A DNA stretch of 64,000 nt from Escallonia rubra (taxonomy: Eukaryota; Streptophyta; Magnoliopsida; Escalloniales; Escalloniaceae). Below the pieces are notes generated by a model that had not been told where the DNA came from, searched no databases, and was given only the letters and a program-made list of their open reading frames with translations. The stretch is taken from NCBI GenBank assembly GCA_033065855.1, contig JAVXUO010002557.1:186001-250000 (forward strand), read 5' to 3'. Both the position numbers and the translations under genes were made by a program. Of the stretch, positions 23,879 through 34,174 are shown in pieces. Within the stretch, counting starts at the first letter, position 1. Every line of letters begins with the position of its first letter.

Positions 23879-25119
23879 GGGCAAATTACACTTATATCAT
23901 TGAGGTTAAGGTGTAATTACAGTCAATGACACTGAGTTTCAAAATGTAACATTCGTAACCAAAAAATCCTAATTTTGTAACACGTGTGTCCATCCGTTAG
24001 GGTTCCATCTAAAAAGTGTATTTTTTTTATGATGTCATCGTTATGTATTTTCAAAATGGCAATACTGCCCTTTATTGCAGTTAATGGTTTAAATTATAGG
24101 TAAGGACAATAGTTTGGATAAATTACACTTATGTCCAATATAATGGTTTAAATGTTCAAATTAGGATTAAGGTTTTTTAGGCAATTACACTTATGTCCAA
24201 TATAATTAGGGTTTTTTTAGGGTTTGTATGAAAACCCTAATTTTCAAATTACCGCCGGCGACCAATCTTCTGCCGGCGTCGCCCCCATCGCCGGCGACGT
24301 CGTATTTCCCCCTCAATCTCTTCTTTCCCCCCACCTCGCCCCCCGCAGCAGCCCCTTCCCGCGCCTTACGCCGGCAGCTCCATCGCCTCACGCCACCGCA
24401 CAAAGTAACGCACCCTCACTTCTCACCACACCCGCTGTCGCCATCGACAAGACCCACATCTACTTTCACCCGCCATATATCACCACCTCCACTTCAGATC
24501 TGACCCAGATCCCCTTTCTATCTTCATCTGGGTTCACGCCATGGCGGGCCGAGGACGGGGGAGGAAGACGGGATGAATTGCCAGTGACGAGGTGTAGCGC
24601 CGGTGATGAGGGAAGAAGACGGGGTGCAACGCCAGTGACGAGGGAGTTCAGATGGGTTGCGCAGGGGAAGGAGGAGGCAGACGGGGGTGCGGCGCCGGGA
24701 AGAGGTTGTGGGCATGATAGGGTGACGGGGAAAGGGGAGGCAGACGGGTGACGGGAAGGGGGGAGGGGTAGTGCGGGTGGAGCTTGAAAGAAAGAAATGG
24801 GGTTGGGAGTGGTATGGGAAAGAGGGTGGGGCGGGGGGGGGGGTAGTGCGGGTGGAGCTTGAAAGAAAGAAATGGGGTTGGGAGTGGTATGGGAAAGAGG
24901 GTGGGGCGGGGGGGAGGGGTGTTGGGGGGTGGGGGAAAGGTTGAAGTAATGGCATTAAACAAAATAAGGTTTCAACTAAGGGGTAATAATGTCTTTTCAC
25001 GAAAACCGTTAGGATTTTTAAGATTCCGTTTGGTCAACGGACATAAGTGTAATTTATCCAAACTATTGTCCTTACCTGTAATTATACCCTAATCTCAGGG
25101 ACATAAGTGTAATTTGCCC
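23879..25119. mobile_element. MULE-type non-autonomous element (Pack-MULE-like), perfect 9-bp target duplication
   Basis: CAAAATGTA flanks both ends (23870-23878 and 25120-25128), and the single-copy empty site is at 44199-44207. The ends are inverted: left GGGCAAATTACACTTAT, right reverse complement identical over 17 bases. The interior is strikingly GC-rich (CGCCGGCGACG, CCCCGCAGCAGCCCC), unlike its A/T-rich surroundings. It has a 175-codon plus frame from 24224 and a 75-bp tandem duplication at about 24766-24915. Capture of coding DNA is likely but the source is not recognised. There is no transposase. Confidence 0.9.
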
Positions 25120-25567
25120 CAAAATGTAACAGCAAGCTTTGTCTGATGAGGCCATGAAGAAAAGGACACCGTGAATAGATTGACGGTAAGATACCCAAAA
25201 TAAAAAAGGATAACATAGAAGAATTTTAAAAAACCTACAGTGACATGTAATGGAGAAATTTAATACAAGAACTTATTTACAAGAAAACCCGCATAATGAG
25301 AATGTATATCAAGAGAATAGAGCGTATAAGAATCTTTACTTCAAAATTGTGAATTTAACGTTGAAAATAGCCTCTTTATACTAGATCAATTATAAGTTTT
25401 TGTCTGAAAATCCAAAAAATATTCTAACTCTTTTTTTTTTTTCCTTTGTCTAAAAAAATATGAGACTCTTATGTGTTCCTCCTTCTTATATATTTTACTA
25501 ATGTATGCAGTGTAATTATGACACAACAAAAGCCCTCAATGCTAATGTGACCATAATATAACTTATA

Positions 25568-28500
25568 GGGAAAATTACACTAAACCCCCTGAGGTTTACA
25601 CCCGTGTCTCACAAAGGACCATAAGGTTTCAATTTCAACAACTAACACCCCAACTTTGCATTTTCGATCCAATTGGACCCAAAACTGACTTTCCGTTACA
25701 AGAGCTGTGGATGGCCGTCGCTATGTCCACCTCACGTGATATTTTTTAGGGGCAAATTTGTCAAATCTTAATGTAGTTAAACAAACACTTAAGCTAAAAA
25801 GGAGAAAACACCTACAGAATTTGAACGATCAAATCTGATCGCACTACCATCACAATCTAGGGCATAAAATTGAGTTTAGGGTTTAATTTCGTGGGGATCA
25901 GAGGACGATCAAGGCGTTTCTTGTTGGACCTTCAATGGATGATGTGCTGCAGTATATGAGGGGACCAGAGGATGATCCACCAGTTTACGGTATGTTCGAT
26001 TATGTAAAACGACCATTGTATGCTCAACATTTTAGGGGTTTTAAGTATACAATCGAGTGAAAATCTAGTGTTTTTTAAGTTTTAAGTATGCAACCAATTA
26101 ACATTTTAGGTTTTTTAAGTTTTAAGTATGCAATCGAGTAACAATTTAGGTTTTTTAAGTTTTAAGTATGCAATCGAGTAACATTTTAGGTTTTTCATTG
26201 TGATTCATTGATGAAATTGGCAATATGCATTTTTCTGTTACGTAAAATACTTTTCTGTGATGGCATATGTGCAAACGTGACAGAATGGTTTTTTTTTTCT
26301 TGTTTCTGTCATGTGATTGCTATTTAGAATATGTTATTGTGTATGTATTTGTGATTATCTGTGGTTAATTTTAAAAAATAAGCAAGTGCATGCTTTATGT
26401 AGTGCAACTTTTTAAGTGATGTACGAATGGGTCTTTGTCTATATATGATCATGGCATTACTTTTACTTCTACAGTACTTTGATAGCCTGATACATGTGGT
26501 GGTCAACCACCACATGTTTGTTATAGTTTATAGGTCAATTTTATAGTTTACTGTCCCCTGTTAGGCAGACAATAAATGTTGCCAAATTTTTTTCTTTTAT
26601 GCTCAGGTCCAAGGTCTTCATTGTTTACCCTCAGAGTACATCATGGTGGTGAATTTAAAACTCAGCAAACCACTAGTTATGTAGGGGGAAGTATCACCTT
26701 TTTTACTATGTCCCAAGTGATAGAATCTCTTTGTTATGGTTTGATGACATGGGTCAGGCTTTAGGGTATGAGGGGTTTCTAGGGTATTATTTCAAGGAGC
26801 CCTTAGGAGAGGCATATATACACATTGCAGTTGATGACTGCATTTTCTACATGGTTGAGTCTTTGCCTAGAAGTAGAGTTGTTGACATTTATACTACTCA
26901 TCCAAATGGTGTTAAACATATTAACAAAGGAGTTGATAATGACTTGGGATCTGATACTGTGGAGGTGCTAAGTGTACATTCTGCTAGTCAACAGAATAGT
27001 GATGATGCAAGTGAGGATGAGGAAGCCACTGATGAGGAACAAAGTGAAGAGGATAATGTTGACAGTGGTCAATGTGGTGTTAGGGATGTGGGTGGTGATG
27101 ATGTTAGTGAAGACACTGAGATTGTGTCTGATCCTGACTATGAAAGTGAGTCAACTAGTTATGAAGATGATGTTATGTTTGACAAGAACATAGATGATGA
27201 TAGTGAATGGGCTGGTGTTGACAAAGATGTTGGGAAAAGGGTGGAAGGGCAAAGTACTTCAACTGAATATGCAGATACAGAGGAGATCAAGTACAATTTT
27301 ATACATAGTGATGGTGAGGTTGAGAGTGCAGCCATGTATCCTGAGTATAATAAAAGAACAGATTATGAGCAACCATCTTTTGTGGTAGGGATGATGTTTT
27401 CTAGCATCAAGGAGTTGAGAGATGCTATTTACAGTCATGCAGCTAAATGGGGGAAAGTCTTGAAGATGATAAAGAATGAGAGGTATAGAATCAGGGCAAA
27501 ATGTGCAGGTGAGGGTTGTGAGTGGATGATATATGGTTCTTACATGCATAGTGAACACACTGTTCAGATTAAGACATTAGGTCCTGAGCACACATGTGGC
27601 AAAAAGGATAAAAATTGGATTATTAACTCAACTTGGTTAGCTCAAAGATACATTGATGACTTTAGGTCTAATCCAAAATGGCCTGTACATTTAATGATGG
27701 AGAAAGTTAAAAGAGATTTTGGTGTGAAACTAAGCAGGGCAAAATGTTACAGAGCTAGGGTTAAGGCCAAGAAGATGATGGAGGGGTCTGTTGCTGAGCA
27801 ATATGCCAAATTAGAGGATTACTGTGAGGAGTTGAGGAGAAGCAATCCAGGGAGCACAATTGTGGTTAAAATAGATGAAGATTTGCCTGATAGGGTTTTT
27901 CAGAGGTTGTACATATGCTTTGGTGGTCTTAAAAAGGGTCTGTTAGAAGGTTGTAGACCATTCATTGGTCTTGATGGGTGTCATGTCAAGGGACCATTTC
28001 CAGGGCAATTGTTAACTGCAGTTGGGGTTGATGGAGATAATGGAATGTATCCATTTGCATATGCTGTGGTAGAAATAGAAAACACAGCATCATGGAAATG
28101 GTTTATAGAGCTGGTTGTGCAAGACTTAGGCATTGTTAATTTCAGTGGATGGACATGGATGTCTGACAAGCAAAAAGGGCTAGTAAATGCTCTTGAAGAT
28201 GTAGTCCCAACTTCAGAATATAGGTACTGTGCAATGCACCTTCTCCAGAATTTCAAAGATGAGTTTAGGGGCAAGGCTCTTCAAGATTGTCTATGGGATT
28301 GCTCAAAAGCAAGTTATGTTCAGAGGTTTAAGAACCATATGTCAAAGATGAACACCATAAACCCTAATGCCTTTAAATGGTTGAGTGATAAGCCACCACA
28401 TCAGTGGAGTAGGTCCCATTTCCAGACTTACACCAAATGTGACCAAGTGACAAATAACTTGAATGAAAGTTTTAACAGTAAAATTGTCCAAGCAAGATGT

Positions 28501-30237
28501 CTGCCTATCCTAAGTATGTTGGAGTGGATCAGGGTGTATCTAATGACTAGGCTAAGGAAGAAAAGAGAGAAAGCCTTAAAAAGATTTGGAAGCTTGTCTC
28601 AGTATGTGCCTAGGGTTGAAAGCAAGATTGAGAAGGCTAAGGTGGCTGCTGGTTATTTCTATGCACTAGGATCTGGGGATGGGGAATATGAAATCAGAGG
28701 GACAAATGGGTCTCAGTATGTAGTGCATTTGGAGTATCACACTTGCTTATGTAGGAGGTGGGATTTGACTGGGATACCATGTTCACATGCTGTAGCAGCA
28801 ATGTTTCAGGCAGGCACAGACCCTGACAACTATGTCCATGAGGCTTTCAAGAAAGAGATCTACATGAAAGCTTATGGACAAGTAATTCATGCTTTGAATG
28901 GTCAAGAAATGTGGAATAATAGTGCCTTACCTAAGATTCTTCCTCCCCACCATAGAGTGCAGCCTGGAAGACCTAAGCTAGTAAGAAGAAGAGGTGTACA
29001 TGAGCCTAGTAAAGTGGCTGAAAACCCTTTCAAACTGCATCCCAAGCCTGACTGTGTGAAATGTTCATTGTATGGAAACCTTGGGCACAACAGAAGAACA
29101 TGTGCTAAGAGAAAGAAGGCAGAAGGGCAGGGCAGTCAAGGTTCAGTTCTAAATGATGGAGGGGTAAGTATTGGGAGTACAGTGAGAGCAACTCAGGAGC
29201 CAAGGCAAGGAAGTGAAGGTGCAAGGCAGATAAATGAAAGAGCAATGCATGAAAATACAGGGACAAGGCAAGGAAACATAGGGGCAAGGCAGGGCAGAGT
29301 GAAGCTACCTGTAAGTTACTTATCTGTGCATATTTTTAGTGGGTTATTGTCCCTATGTGTACTCAGTGGTGCCTTTAATAATGTTGCAGATAAGAAAGGC
29401 AGGAAAGGGGGCAGAAAGAGGGGGTGCACAGCAAAGTGAGACAGCTAGACCAAAGGTATTATGACATACTATTTTTTTAATTAAAAGCATACTGTTTTTT
29501 TAATTAGTTGCCTCATTACTTGTCCTGTTTTTTAGAAAATTTAGTGGTCCCATCTCAGTGGTCCCATTTCTTTAAGCTGCAGCATGCCACACACCAAGTA
29601 AACATGCAACCTGCTACACTAAATGTCAACATGCAGCATTCAACTCAACCTAACTTGGCAGGGACTTCAAGTCAGAATTTGAGTCAGGTAAGTACTAATT
29701 TTTTAAATGTTTAGTTGTGTGATTTTTTTTTCAATTTACCATATCTCATGTTTTTAGTTTTTGTGTGAGCAGAGGATGAGTTCAAGTCAACCATTACCTA
29801 TGAGATCAGACAACCATAGTGGACCTATATATGGGATGTTTAGGGCTGCACCACAGCCACCACCTGTTATGGTAAACATTGGAAATATTCAAGTTAGGCC
29901 TGCATCATACATGATCAATGGAAGGAATGTGGTCACTGCCTCATCACTTAGAGCAGGGATCAATGCAAGCCAAAGTGCAAGTGGTGTAAGTGCAAGGACA
30001 AGAGCCAGTGATAAGTCAAGAGATTGAAGAAGCAAAATTTGATCATTTCCATTTTGTGTTAATAGAGGGGTTGTGTGGTTGAAATTTGTAATGTTAAGAC
30101 AATGCTAAGGGATTGTGAAGTCAGGGGTCCAATTGGATCGAAAATGCAAAGTTGGGGTGTTAGTTGTTGAAATTGGAACCTTAGGGTCTTTTGTGAGACA
30201 CGGGTGTAAACCTCAGGGGTTTAAGTGTAATTCACCC
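25568..30237 (+). mobile_element. Near-complete autonomous Mutator-like element (MULE)
   Basis: A perfect 9-bp duplication TAACTTATA lies at 25559-25567 and 30238-30246. The undisturbed site at 44645-44653 in segment X copy 2 proves the borders. The terminal inverted repeats are about 115 bp long and close to 90% identical. They begin GGGAAAATTACACTAAACCC on the left and GGGTGAATTACACTTAAACC on the right. The element carries one five-exon gene for a MULE transposase. Size and layout are those of an autonomous plant MULE. The only visible defect is a 1-base frameshift near 26700. Confidence 0.95.
25935..30027 (+). CDS. MULE transposase (MuDR family), with one frameshift
   Basis: It cuts and pastes the element that carries it. 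Inferred exons: 25935-25989, 26607-29310, 29390-29455, 29559-29687 and 29773-30027, with GT-AG borders and matching phases. Exon 2 opens with a PB1-like N-terminal region (LFTLRVHHGGEF, YVGG), then a long acidic stretch, a MuDR zinc-binding-like region (CAGEGCEWMIYGS, LGPEHTCG) and the MULE DDE core. Catalytic residues are likely D at 27973-27975 (GLDGCHVKG), D at 28165-28167 (MSDKQKG) and E at 28465-28467 (NLNESFN). A CAMH motif precedes the Glu. A SWIM finger (CLC...CSH, 28744-28788) and a zinc knuckle (CX2CX7HX4C, 29053-29103) follow. At the T6 run near 26700 one base seems missing, so the ORF from 26731 is out of frame with exon 1. Initiation at 26731 would drop most of the PB1-like part. 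Confidence 0.9.
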
Positions 30238-32054
30238 TAACTTATAAGTCCTAGTTCAATTTTAAAATATCTCTTTTAATATCTAATTTAATCACATTAG
30301 CTACTAAATAATAACAAATACTAATTTTTTCACTAAAAGGACTTTCAACCAAATTTTCAAAGGTCCATTACTAACTCTAAGTCAAAATATTTTTTTTCTA
30401 ATTAGTATTCACATAACTAGCTAAAAATCCGGGGCATTACAACTAATGATCTTGGAAGAAAAAAAAAAAAAAAAAACAAACAATATTTTGTTGTAACAAT
30501 CAATTATTTAAGTGCACTAATGAACTTTTGTTCGCGTCAGTTTTATCTTACACGTGTAAGGCTGCATACAAAATTTGTCGAGTCTAGTGTTAAGAAAATT
30601 AGATTAAGTCTAATCTTAGCTTTAAAAAGCTCATGGTATCCTTCTAAACTAGTTGAGTTTCTTGTACTTACTTATATCTCAGTTTTTCTTGTGACCTTGA
30701 GGAAGAGCTTAACGTGAAATGACGCCTTTTGCGTCTTATACTCTTTTTGTTAAGTCACGTGTTTACTTGTGGTACCTCTGATTTTATTAGTTAAATAATT
30801 TTTCGCACATGAAAAAGGAAGATTGACTTCATTGGTATAATAATTTCTAGAATCAACTTGATATATTCTAATACCTCATAATGAATAGATGTCAGAATAT
30901 TTTATATATCGTTGTTGTTATGTACAAGAGAGAAAATATTGACGTAAGTATTCAAAATTAATAGCCTATGGAAAGAAGTTGGTTCTTCGAAAAATTATTA
31001 ATTATTAATGTATTAAATATTAATTGTTAGAATGTCGATTGTACATGGTCGTTGGCATGGAATTGTGACATCAACCTATAAGGTTTTTCTAAGAAGGCAT
31101 TCTTTTTAACATTTTTAAAATTGTTGAATATAAAAATGACCAAATCGGCAACGCAATGAAGCCTAAATTCTTTTAAAAAACCAATTTGAGAAGGTAGACT
31201 TGCACTTCATTTCTGATGACTGATGAGCATAATTTAGGAGGGTAGGTGTATTCAATATTCATAATGTTCACGAGGAGGTGGGAGAGCAGATGTCAAGAAG
31301 CATTTTACATCTTGAGACATTGGCGGACATGAAGGAGCTGCATGTACAATCATCGCCAAAGGCCAGAGCCTCGAAACCTTTCTGCAATGAATGCAAACTC
31401 TAAATTTCGAAGTTCAAACCATGCATCGTGTATCACATGGGCAATTGTCGTTAATAAGCCACTCAATGCTAAAAATTAAAGATGATGTCATTTTTGCCCA
31501 CCTAAATTTGACTTGAAACACTAATGAAATGGTCGTCTACCTTATAAAAGATGTTGAATATACAGGCTGTGAACATGTGTTTTCGGCATTTTATGTGTTT
31601 TCGGCGTTTTATGCTGAATATATATAAGGGTCGATTTAGACGGATTGAGCTAGGTATTTATCCGAGTTCAAGTAAATTCATGTGCTTTTAAAGCCCAACC
31701 TACTTTAACCCAATTGATTGTTTGGCTCTATTAGGCTAAGTTGGGTTTAATAAGCTTACGAAAACAAATAAAGAGTTTTATTTATGTTAAGTAAAAATTA
31801 AAATAGTGGTGCATGGTTGATAGCGGTGGTGGTCGACGGTGGCTGTTGGTGATAGTGGCGGCTGGCTGCGTCGATCCAGTGTAGGCAGCGGAAGGTGGCT
31901 GCAGTCGACGATCAGTGAATGCCGGAAGTGGTGATCTACGACAGCCAGTGGGGAGCTGTCGTCAATAGGGTATGTGCTTGTGGTGGTGATCGGCGACGGG
32001 AGGTAGAGGCAGCTGATGGCCGCTGTCGGCGCTCGGTATCGCCGCCGGTGGAGT

Positions 32055-33480
32055 TATCTCCATTAACTCATTTGCCGCTACAAGGTTAACAACTACCACG
32101 ATAATATGAAGGGAGGGGCGAGAGGGAGGCTAGGGAGTAGGGGTGAGCGAGATAGGTTTACAAGACGTGTCAAAATAGCACCGTTCAAAAACTTATGATC
32201 TATCCCTATGTGAGGCTTTTGGAATTTTCAAATTTCAACTTTGGCTCTGTTCGAACCTTAAACTCTTAATCATGGAGACATCTTTGTTAGGTTGGTCAAA
32301 ATCGCAAACTTTACTAACAGCCAAATTCTTGATGTTATTTACTTTTCTTTTGGGTAAATAATAGAGAAAGATATTTTGCACATTTTTTGTGATCAATTAC
32401 ACATGATAGTACCATAATCTCTCCCTTTCAATGTACATGGACCAAATTCCACCTCCGGTCTTCTTCCTCCTTTCTTGTCAAAATCTGAAGTTTGGAAATT
32501 TTTTGATGGAGGAAGGGCCACCACCCACGAGGCTGCATTGAAACCAAACTTAGGTTTACGATGAGTCTTCTCGGAACGCGCTTGTCAACAAGTTAGTTAA
32601 CATAGACTTTTCTAGTGCTATCGAAATGCCATCAAGAAATACAAATCACATGACAATAATTGCTTGATGTGTTACACAAGACCAAATCTACATCTATACA
32701 ATGCTTCCATTCATCTTAGCGAAATATTCAGCGACATAAGAATTACTCCTACAGTCCTACCGCAGAGTTGCTTCATGACTTGCTTTGTTTGCTTCACTGC
32801 AACTGACATCAATCTTCTGACAGCAGGCAGGCTTAGGCTTCTCAACACTGTTGATTATAAGTAACCAAGAACATCACCCGGTACAAAACCTACCATTCCT
32901 AACAAAATTGATCCAGTTTGAACAACCCATTTCCACTTGCCACATTTTTCTTAGAATATGTTCTCCCCTGATCTTGTGCTGCCGTCCATTGCCAGGATAT
33001 GTTTGCCCTTCAAATTCACAATGGCCATGAAAGTTAAAAATGTGGTCACAAGCATGATCATTGAACCTCTGGCCTGGAGAAATGTCACTGATAAGATTGT
33101 TAGATTAGCTCATGAATCACTTACCCAATTTTGTCAAGATTTTAAATGATTGTTTTTTTTTTTTACTTGAACCGGTAATAAAATAAATAGTAGAAATTGC
33201 ACAGGAGAGGCTATCCGCGCCTCTATCGACTACTTACGCTCTTATTGTTATATTTTTTCTTGATATAACTTTTGACAAAAGGAGTGCAACCATAATTAAA
33301 AAGAGCATGCAAGTAGCTCTCGTTTTGTAAAATTTTAGTCACTAAGGTGCATCGACAGAAAAATTTTACTTTTAGACACAACACTCTTGAAGATCGTAGA
33401 TTTAGTCTCGCTAAGAATGTTTTGTATAACTTTTAAGTGTGAATATGTAAGTTTAGTACATTTTTGTCTGTTCCTTTTCC
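32055..33480. repeat. Segment Y, copy 2
   Basis: It matches 14391-14494 joined to 20779-22440. It starts abruptly at AGTTATCTCCATTAACTC next to the end of segment X copy 1. It retains the pre-insertion state for the 6.28-kb nest (near 32136) and for the MITE (near 32250). Confidence 0.85.
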
Positions 33481-33530
33481 CCTTACCTGAACTAAACCAT
33501 AAAGGCAACAACGCAGAAGATGTTGCGTGC
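32796..33530 (-). pseudogene. ABCG transporter remnant P2
   Basis: This is the same exon 7/exon 8 fusion as P1 (about 32796-33073), almost identical in sequence. After intron-like sequence, a further piece at about 33488-33530 resembles the 3' border of exon 6 of the intact genes (compare CTTACCTGAATTGAACCATA near 35251). It is non-coding now. It lies directly downstream of ABCG copy 1. Confidence 0.75.
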
Positions 33531-34174
33531 CGAGCCCAGCAGATGATGTGTTCCAAATATACCCCTGTACTTTTGTCATTTTGAATTTGAATTGTTTTAA
33601 CGCCCATGAGTCAAAAAAGTGGACGGAAGGTTTGGCGGGATACGTGTTTGCCCCAAAGACTTATCCGGCCACACAAAACCAAGAAAGACTTGGAGGTTAG
33701 AACTTGATCTTAAGGGACATACATGAAATTACTCCACGGCCTCTTGGATGAGAGATTTATTGACAAAATTTAAGTTTCAAGTACAAGTAACAACTAAATT
33801 AACCGTTAAACTCACTTCGCACAAACGCTTTGTCATCAAAACCAGCTTTTGATGCAATTTTCTCATCGCATCACAATGTGAAGAAATCGACTGGGCATCG
33901 AAGCAAAAAAGTGCTCTTCCGGGTCTTCCACACGATCAAAAACAACGGAGGTGCTTGCTGGGTGAACTTATACCCATTATGGATGACTAAGCTTGCTTGG
34001 TCTGTGACCAAAGATCCAAGTACAATGTCTATAATGCTTCCATACATTGGCCGTAGTTAAATATTCAATGACATAGCAACTAATTATCCTGCGGAGTTGC
34101 TTCATGCAAAGGGGTGGCAGTGAGACTCGCCATGACTTGCTTCATTTGCTTCGGATCAGGTGGCATGAACTTTC

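Larger units (their letters stand above)
22587..32054. repeat. Segment X, copy 1 (split by two MULE insertions)
   Basis: 22587-23878, 25129-25567 and 30247-32054 align in order with 43050-46455. The match includes ACAATTGACTCA-GAAGAGG at the start and CGCTGTCGGCG / GTATCGCCGCCGGTGG at the end. Copy 2 lacks both MULEs and has a deletion of about 180 bp near 44117. The segment is A/T-rich and I see no gene in it, apart from a GGT-rich stretch near 31800-32050. The right edge at about 32054 abuts segment Y copy 2 and is the tandem-duplication junction. Confidence 0.9.

Noticed and set aside
24524..25000. A 158-codon Pro-rich minus-strand frame in the GC-rich MULE-type element
   Set aside because: Pro/Leu-rich reading of a 75-bp tandem repeat; no family resemblance. 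Kept only as part of the element.
32958..33149. Plus-strand frame nearly identical to one at 21937-22128
   Set aside because: Conserved only because it is the antisense of the duplicated ABCG remnant.
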